NCBI GenBank assembly: GCA_002439165.1 | Contig: DJTE01000011.1 | Location: 112,348-176,347, forward strand | Reading direction: 5' to 3' | Length of the DNA: 64,000 nucleotides | From: Chryseobacterium indologenes | Lineage (GTDB): Bacteria; Bacteroidota; Bacteroidia; Flavobacteriales; Weeksellaceae | Shown here: positions 59,233 through 64,000 of the stretch, in pieces | Position numbering within the stretch: position 1 is the stretch's first letter | Layout: each line of letters opens with the position of its first letter | The notes under the pieces: generated by a model | Seen by the model: only the letters and a program-made list of their open reading frames with translations | Told to the model about the DNA's origin: nothing | Databases searched by the model: none | Translations under genes and position numbers: made by a program

Positions 59233-59799
59233 ATGAATTTAGATTTTGAGAAATTAGCCATACAGATTGAGGCTGCAGCCCGGAAAACGTTTCAGGAAAT
59301 GGTCGCTCATCATGCCGGTGAAAATATTTACGCTTTTGCATTATACAGTGACGAGGGTGCTATGACAGTATGTCCGTCAATCAATACAATGGATTTTTTA
59401 GCCACCAGACCTCAGGACGACTTGACCTATTATACATTTGAGCCAGCAGAATGGTGCTATGAAGGTAGCAGACCTGGCGATGGATTCTCTGCAATATCCC
59501 ATCAACTGTATGAAGCAATTGAAGCAATTGAAGAGGATCAGGAAGAGGTAGATGATGACGATAATGACGAGGAATTCGAAGAGTTTCAGCAAACTTTGTA
59601 TCAAACATGTTTTGACGTTTTATTCAAATTAAAACAAGAAAATTTCTTTAAAAACCTTGTGGGGAAAGACATTTTCTTAATGTTTTCCGTAACTGATTAT
59701 GAGTTTGACCGTAATAAGCTGAAAGAGATGATTATTTTACTGAATGATAATCCGTACCAACAGGAATATCTGGACTGGATGAAGACATGGCGCAAATAA
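59233..59799 (+). CDS. DUF4303 protein
   Basis: A 188-residue acidic protein that matches DUF4303 over its whole length: ENIYAFALYSDEGAMTVCPSINTMDFL near residues 30-56 and FEPAEWCYEG near 69-78, with an Asp/Glu-rich stretch at 98-115. It is a paralogue of the preceding gene. Both are spaced for one transcript. Likely role: immunity protein or its relative. Confidence 0.85.
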   Translation: MNLDFEKLAIQIEAAARKTFQEMVAHHAGENIYAFALYSDEGAMTVCPSINTMDFLATRPQDDLTYYTFEPAEWCYEGSRPGDGFSAISHQLYEAIEAIEEDQEEVDDDDNDEEFEEFQQTLYQTCFDVLFKLKQENFFKNLVGKDIFLMFSVTDYEFDRNKLKEMIILLNDNPYQQEYLDWMKTWRK

Positions 59800-59861
59800 A
59801 AGAAAAAACGCTATATGAATATTGTACAAAATGGAAAACCTTCATATAGATAATACAATTT

Positions 59862-60602
59862 ATGGATCAATTAGGAGAGCTGATTAATGATAAGACTTCG
59901 GAAGAATTACATTACCTCGCCACCCGTCACAATTGGGACAATGGTGTGAAAGTTTTACAACGGATTACAGAAAGTTCTGCTTGCAGTGAAGCGACCGCTC
60001 TGGAGTTATTCTGGCTGGCACAGCCACAGGATTTTCAGCAATATAAATTGGATATAACGCTAAAGGACGGATACCAGAACGAGGTGTTTGTGTTGCTGAA
60101 AACAATTTTAAGGAACTATCCTGATAGCTTTTATCAAAAAACAGCTATTCAGTTTGATTCGGCACCATTTTATGAAAATGAACTCACAGTCCCCGACTGG
60201 ATTTTTCAGAAAACCAATGGTGAAGACAGCTATGTATACTACGAAGAGGATGACATAGAAGGCTGGTTTGATACGGATTGGAAAAGTAATATCCAGCGTG
60301 CAGAATCGGCCATTGAATTATTCAATATAGCCTGGTTTATGGAGGAACCAGAACAGGCAGCGTTGATTTTAGAGCATCCGTTATGCGATAAAGGAATTGC
60401 AGTTCTGGTATTCTGGCGACTGTACAACGAATGTGCTGTGTATACCGAAACAAACGGGAAGCTAAAAGAGATCATTCATAACATTCTGAATAATACTTAT
60501 CCTGAGGTATTGAGCTATGATCCTAAAACCGATGAAAAAGTAGATTACAAGAAGAAAAAGATAGTCTGGGAAATACCGGAAATATTTAGGAAATCGGTTT
60601 GA
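59862..60602 (+). CDS. DUF4274 protein
   Basis: A 246-residue protein whose first 50 residues (SEELHYLATRHNWDNGVKVLQRI, CSEATALELFWLAQP) match DUF4274, a domain of immunity-like proteins. The second part is acidic with a similar helical unit (AESAIELFNIAWFMEEPEQAALIL). It follows the DUF4303 genes at 62 bases. No catalytic motif is seen. Confidence 0.8.
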   Translation: MDQLGELINDKTSEELHYLATRHNWDNGVKVLQRITESSACSEATALELFWLAQPQDFQQYKLDITLKDGYQNEVFVLLKTILRNYPDSFYQKTAIQFDSAPFYENELTVPDWIFQKTNGEDSYVYYEEDDIEGWFDTDWKSNIQRAESAIELFNIAWFMEEPEQAALILEHPLCDKGIAVLVFWRLYNECAVYTETNGKLKEIIHNILNNTYPEVLSYDPKTDEKVDYKKKKIVWEIPEIFRKSV

Positions 60603-60630
60603 AACATACATATAATGATAAAAAAACACC

Positions 60631-61098
60631 ATGATAAAAAAGAATACTGCTTTCCCGTTTTTGATTGTCCTGTTGATTATAATCTTCAGTTGCAAAGAGC
60701 CGGAAAGAAAAAAAATAAACTTTCCGAATGAGCTGAAAAATACCCATTGGATTGTTAATTACGGAGGGCTTATCAGTCCGGAGGGCGGGAATACCTATGA
60801 TCTGTCAAAGAGAATAGATACCGCATTCATTTTAAATTTCCATGCCATAGATTTCCTGGATGAAGAAAAGTTCAGCAGTTATGATAATTGGGAATGTGGA
60901 AATGATTGCTTCACGAAAGTATACGGGAAGTATTATTTTACGGAAGTTCGCCAAATAAAGATGGAAGTTGACAGTATCAGCAAGTCCGTATTCTGTGACG
61001 TTCCGACCCGGGTTTTCAAGCCGTCAAAAGAAATGGTTTTCGACCTTGTTAAAAAAGGAACTCAATTAACACTCATAAGAAATAAGAAAGTAAAATGA
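60631..61098 (+). CDS. Small lipoprotein, function unknown
   Basis: A 155-residue protein with lipoprotein signal MIKKNTAFPFLIVLLIIIFSC (Cys at 21). The mature part has WIVNYGGLISPEGG and a Cys pair at about 89 and 93 and is strand-rich, perhaps a lipocalin-like barrel. Its stop overlaps the next start by four bases (ATGA), so they are translationally coupled. Confidence 0.7.
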   Translation: MIKKNTAFPFLIVLLIIIFSCKEPERKKINFPNELKNTHWIVNYGGLISPEGGNTYDLSKRIDTAFILNFHAIDFLDEEKFSSYDNWECGNDCFTKVYGKYYFTEVRQIKMEVDSISKSVFCDVPTRVFKPSKEMVFDLVKKGTQLTLIRNKKVK

Positions 61099-61859
61099 CC
61101 GATTTAATAAAAATTTTCCCGGAGTACGAAGACGTTTTTTATGATGATATTGAGAATCATAAGAAATATTTTCTTCCGATTTGCTCAGTTAATTTAAAGA
61201 TCATTGATCCGGCAGAAGATCAATGGCTGCATATTGTTTCTGTAAAGGAAATTTATGATGGCTGTGTTGGAGAAGATACACCGGAATACCATACAGAATA
61301 TACCAAAGCGGATATGTTTGGTTTTGATGTGATTGACGGCAAATACAAATTTGATGCAGACTGGAACTATTTTTCAGCACATACCGAAATCTCTCCGGAA
61401 GATTACGGAAACAGTTATTCAGATCTAGAGATTGAATACAATATGAACGGAGCAATGTATCAACTGAAAAAAGAATATTACCAAAAACACAATAAGCTTT
61501 ATGATAAAGATTTCAATCGGCCGGGTTTGGAGGTTTACGACATTCGCCGCTTAGAACGTTTACGTAAGCTTACGGTTGAAGATCTGGAGAAAGATAATGA
61601 GTCAGAATATGCAGAGGAACGTTTACAAAATAAGATTTTCGGTATTTTTGAAGAACTTAATACCAATGCGCTCCCCTTGGAAGAATGCAATTTCGGAGGT
61701 GAAAACCTCATTGAAAAACCCTTTAAACCTGACGGAACCCTGATGGATTATATTGCATGTTTGGAAGGCTATGATTTTCAGCAAAATTCTGCAGACCAAG
61801 TATTTTTATTTTATGACAAAGGACTTAAAAAAGCAGTCATTTGTTTAGAATACACTTAA
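61095..61859 (+). CDS. Unknown acidic protein coupled to lipoprotein gene
   Basis: A 254-residue soluble, acidic protein with many Asp, Glu and Tyr residues, no signal peptide and no motif that I recognise. Its small acidic character is typical of immunity proteins. It shares four bases with the lipoprotein gene upstream. The following 195 bases have no gene. Confidence 0.65.
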   Translation: MTDLIKIFPEYEDVFYDDIENHKKYFLPICSVNLKIIDPAEDQWLHIVSVKEIYDGCVGEDTPEYHTEYTKADMFGFDVIDGKYKFDADWNYFSAHTEISPEDYGNSYSDLEIEYNMNGAMYQLKKEYYQKHNKLYDKDFNRPGLEVYDIRRLERLRKLTVEDLEKDNESEYAEERLQNKIFGIFEELNTNALPLEECNFGGENLIEKPFKPDGTLMDYIACLEGYDFQQNSADQVFLFYDKGLKKAVICLEYT

Positions 61860-62054
61860 AAATCAACTGTAAAGGAGTTTGGTTTTCAAAACTTCTGAGA
61901 AGTATGAAAAGCCAAATATATTTCGAATTTTATTCATAAGTTAGTTCTGTGAAAATATTGGCAATGAATGTTCTTGCTTGAACTTTTTGTTCATCGAAAT
62001 ACCTCATCTGCCACTATTTTTTTTTAGGTGTAAATATAAAATTGAACAAACCTC

Positions 62055-64000
62055 ATGAAAAGAAGCTATTACCAAAACTCAATTGAAAACTTTATAAAAG
62101 AAGATTCAAATTCAATCTTTGGACAACTCTCAATAAATCATCAGCATAATTTAGAAGACCTTCAAAAAAATGCATGGATCAAACAAATTGATATATTAAA
62201 AAAAACGCTTAATCGTTTAAATGGAAGTATTTATTTCGAATTTTCTATTCCTAGAATGGGAAAAAGGGTTGATAATGTTATAATTGTTAATGATCTTATT
62301 TTTGTAATTGAATTTAAAATTGGAGACGAGCAGTATTCAAATTATGCACAAAATCAAACCATTGATTATTGCTTAGATTTAATAAATTTCCATGAAGGAA
62401 GCCATAATAAAACTATTATTCCCATTCTTGTTGCAACTAAAGCAAGTGAGCAAAATTACGACTTTTGTAAAGCAAAATCTTTGGAAAAGTGCATTCTATG
62501 TAACGAAGAAACTTTTCAAAGTACTTTAAATAAAATTATAGAAAATTATTCCTCTAATCATAATTTTGATTTTTCGATTTGGGAAAATAGTGCTTATAAA
62601 CCAACTCCTACAATTATCGAAGCTGCACAAGCCCTTTATAAGGGTCACAATGTAAAAGAAATTTCAAGAAGTGATTCTGGTGTCATTAATTTATCTAAAA
62701 CAACCGACTCTATTAGTAAGATTATTGAGAAATCTAAAGCAAATAATCTAAAGTCAATTTGTTTTTTAACTGGGGTTCCTGGCGCAGGAAAAACATTAGC
62801 AGGTCTAAATATTGCAAATGAAAGATTAAAAACAGATGAGTCAGAACACTCTGTCTTTCTTTCTGGTAATGGCCCTTTAGTTGACGTGCTTCGTGAAGCT
62901 TTGGCTAGAGATTCTGTTGAAACTGCGAAAGCAAGAGGTGAAAAACTAAACAAATCTCAAGCTGAAAGAGAAGCAAAATCTTTTATTCAAAATATACATC
63001 ATTTTAGAGACGATAATTTAAAAACAGAAAAAGCACCAATAGAAAAAGTTGTTATTTTTGATGAAGCGCAAAGGGCTTGGCAAAAAAAACAAGTATCAAA
63101 ATTCATGAAAACTAAAAAAGGGATAGAAAATTTTGATATCTCTGAGCCTGAATATTTGATTAGTGTTATGGATCGTCATGATGATTGGTGTACGATTGTC
63201 TGTTTAATTGGAGGTGGGCAAGAGATTAATATTGGGGAAGCTGGAGTTTCAGAATGGATTGAATCTTTAAAAAACAAATTTCAAAATTGGGAAATTTACT
63301 ACTCTACTAAGATATTATCGGAAAACTCTACCTATTTAAATGATCCTGAACTTTTAACTTGGTTACAAAATAATGGAAATAAGGAAGACGATTTGCATTT
63401 ATCTGTATCAATTCGTTCGTTTAGGAGTGAAAAAGTTGCATTATTAATACAGTATATTTTAGAAAACAAACATGAAGAAGCCAAACAAACGTACAATTCA
63501 TTAAAAGAAAATTATCCAATTTACTTAACTCGTGATTTAAATAAAGCAAAATCATGGTTAAAAAATTCTGCTAAAGGAACCGAAAGAATTGGAATTGTTG
63601 CAAGTTCTGGTGGAAGAAGATTAAGAGCTGAGGGAATAGATGTAAAAAATAAAATTTCACCTGCTGATTGGTTTTTAAATACAAATGAGGATATTAGATC
63701 ATCATATTTTCTTGAAGATATCGCTACTGAATTTGATATTCAAGGACTTGAAATTGATTTTACATGTTTAGCTTGGGATATTAATTTATACTATGATAAT
63801 GGTTGGAATTTTCAAAATTTCAAAGGTTCTAAATGGCAAAATATTAATCAAGACTCAATTAAAAATTATTTGTTAAATTCTTATCGGGTCCTCTTAACTA
63901 GAGCAAGGCAGGGAATGATTATTTATGTTCCTAACGTAGACAACACAGATTGGACTAGACCAAAAGAGAAATATGATTCTACATATAATTACTTAAAATA
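62055..64000 (+). CDS. DUF2075-type nuclease-helicase (C-terminus cut by window edge)
   Basis: The frame is open from ATG 62055 to the window edge, at least 648 residues. Near residues 80-100 NVIIVNDLIFVIEFKIGDEQ looks like a PD-(D/E)xK nuclease core. The P-loop is FLTGVPGAGKT near 238-248 and the Walker B box VVIFDEAQRAW near 334-344. Later, QGLEIDFTCLAWD and YRVLLTRARQGMIIYVP are the superfamily 1 helicase end motifs found in DUF2075 (schlafen-group-3-like) proteins. These occur in defence islands. The gene is visibly richer in A and T than all genes before it, a sign of recent transfer. Confidence 0.85.
   Translation, partial: MKRSYYQNSIENFIKEDSNSIFGQLSINHQHNLEDLQKNAWIKQIDILKKTLNRLNGSIYFEFSIPRMGKRVDNVIIVNDLIFVIEFKIGDEQYSNYAQNQTIDYCLDLINFHEGSHNKTIIPILVATKASEQNYDFCKAKSLEKCILCNEETFQSTLNKIIENYSSNHNFDFSIWENSAYKPTPTIIEAAQALYKGHNVKEISRSDSGVINLSKTTDSISKIIEKSKANNLKSICFLTGVPGAGKTLAGLNIANERLKTDESEHSVFLSGNGPLVDVLREALARDSVETAKARGEKLNKSQAEREAKSFIQNIHHFRDDNLKTEKAPIEKVVIFDEAQRAWQKKQVSKFMKTKKGIENFDISEPEYLISVMDRHDDWCTIVCLIGGGQEINIGEAGVSEWIESLKNKFQNWEIYYSTKILSENSTYLNDPELLTWLQNNGNKEDDLHLSVSIRSFRSEKVALLIQYILENKHEEAKQTYNSLKENYPIYLTRDLNKAKSWLKNSAKGTERIGIVASSGGRRLRAEGIDVKNKISPADWFLNTNEDIRSSYFLEDIATEFDIQGLEIDFTCLAWDINLYYDNGWNFQNFKGSKWQNINQDSIKNYLLNSYRVLLTRARQGMIIYVPNVDNTDWTRPKEKYDSTYNYLK

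Noticed and set aside
62645..62953. Minus-strand frame inside the DUF2075-type gene
   Set aside because: It is antisense to the P-loop region of a long conserved frame that runs off the window.

Overview
The window looks like chromosome of a Chryseobacterium-like flavobacterium (Bacteroidota, Weeksellaceae or close). The signs are an AT-rich genome, many promoters with the Bacteroidota -7 box TAnnTTTG, a type IX secretion sorting domain, a bacillithiol gene (bshB1), a PUR/DUF3276 protein, a DUF1573 lipoprotein next to yajC, and an exbB-exbD-exbD-tonB cluster. No plasmid, phage or CRISPR hallmark was seen. The genus is inferred from gene content and style, not from a database match.

Layout. 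1-4.5 kb: tilS and a DsbD-type thiol-disulfide reductase (minus, cut by the window start), an OmpA-like lipoprotein, and a small convergent gene that shares its terminator. 4.7-11.1 kb: a palindromic repeat, an O-methyltransferase, an NlpC/P60 hydrolase, a DUF1648 membrane protein, Kdo transferase waaA, and a minus-strand surface-sugar group (acyltransferase, GT2 glycosyltransferase, unknown protein). 11.4-21.3 kb: leuS, the TonB energising operon followed by a PstS-like lipoprotein and a TPR protein, bshB1 and tRNA-His. 21.3-36 kb: a secreted RCC1-repeat protein, a response-regulator-like remnant, a lipoprotein, an acyltransferase/SGNH protein, a two-gene unit with a 1680-residue DUF4132 protein, and an SPFH plus zinc-ribbon pair. 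36-42.9 kb: PUR protein, ABC exporter, nusB-DUF1573-yajC, a short-chain dehydrogenase, and an intact MscS channel with a decayed gene on each side. 42.9-46.3 kb: ku-ligD double-strand-break repair operon, in which ligD is split by a frameshift in a run of nine A. 46.3-54.2 kb: a Crp-family regulator and purA under twin operators, aspS, an S41 protease and a MATE pump. 54.4-64 kb: an accessory strip of small one-direction genes (WG-like, DKNYY, two DUF4303, DUF4274, lipoproteins) resembling toxin-immunity arrays, with gene remnants and a duplicated promoter element, ending in a truncated, very AT-rich nuclease-helicase (DUF2075-like).

Most notable observations: (1) an identical 18-bp dyad lies at exactly the same distance from the -7 box of both the Crp-family regulator and purA; (2) ligD is divided by an A9 tract at which a -1 shift or polymerase slippage would restore one 852-residue protein; (3) a 28-bp element occurs twice in the immunity-like strip, each time 45 bp ahead of a -7-like box; (4) several -7 boxes lie so close to start codons that the mRNAs should be leaderless, which also corrects some start sites; (5) small genes and remnants that ordinary gene calling would miss.
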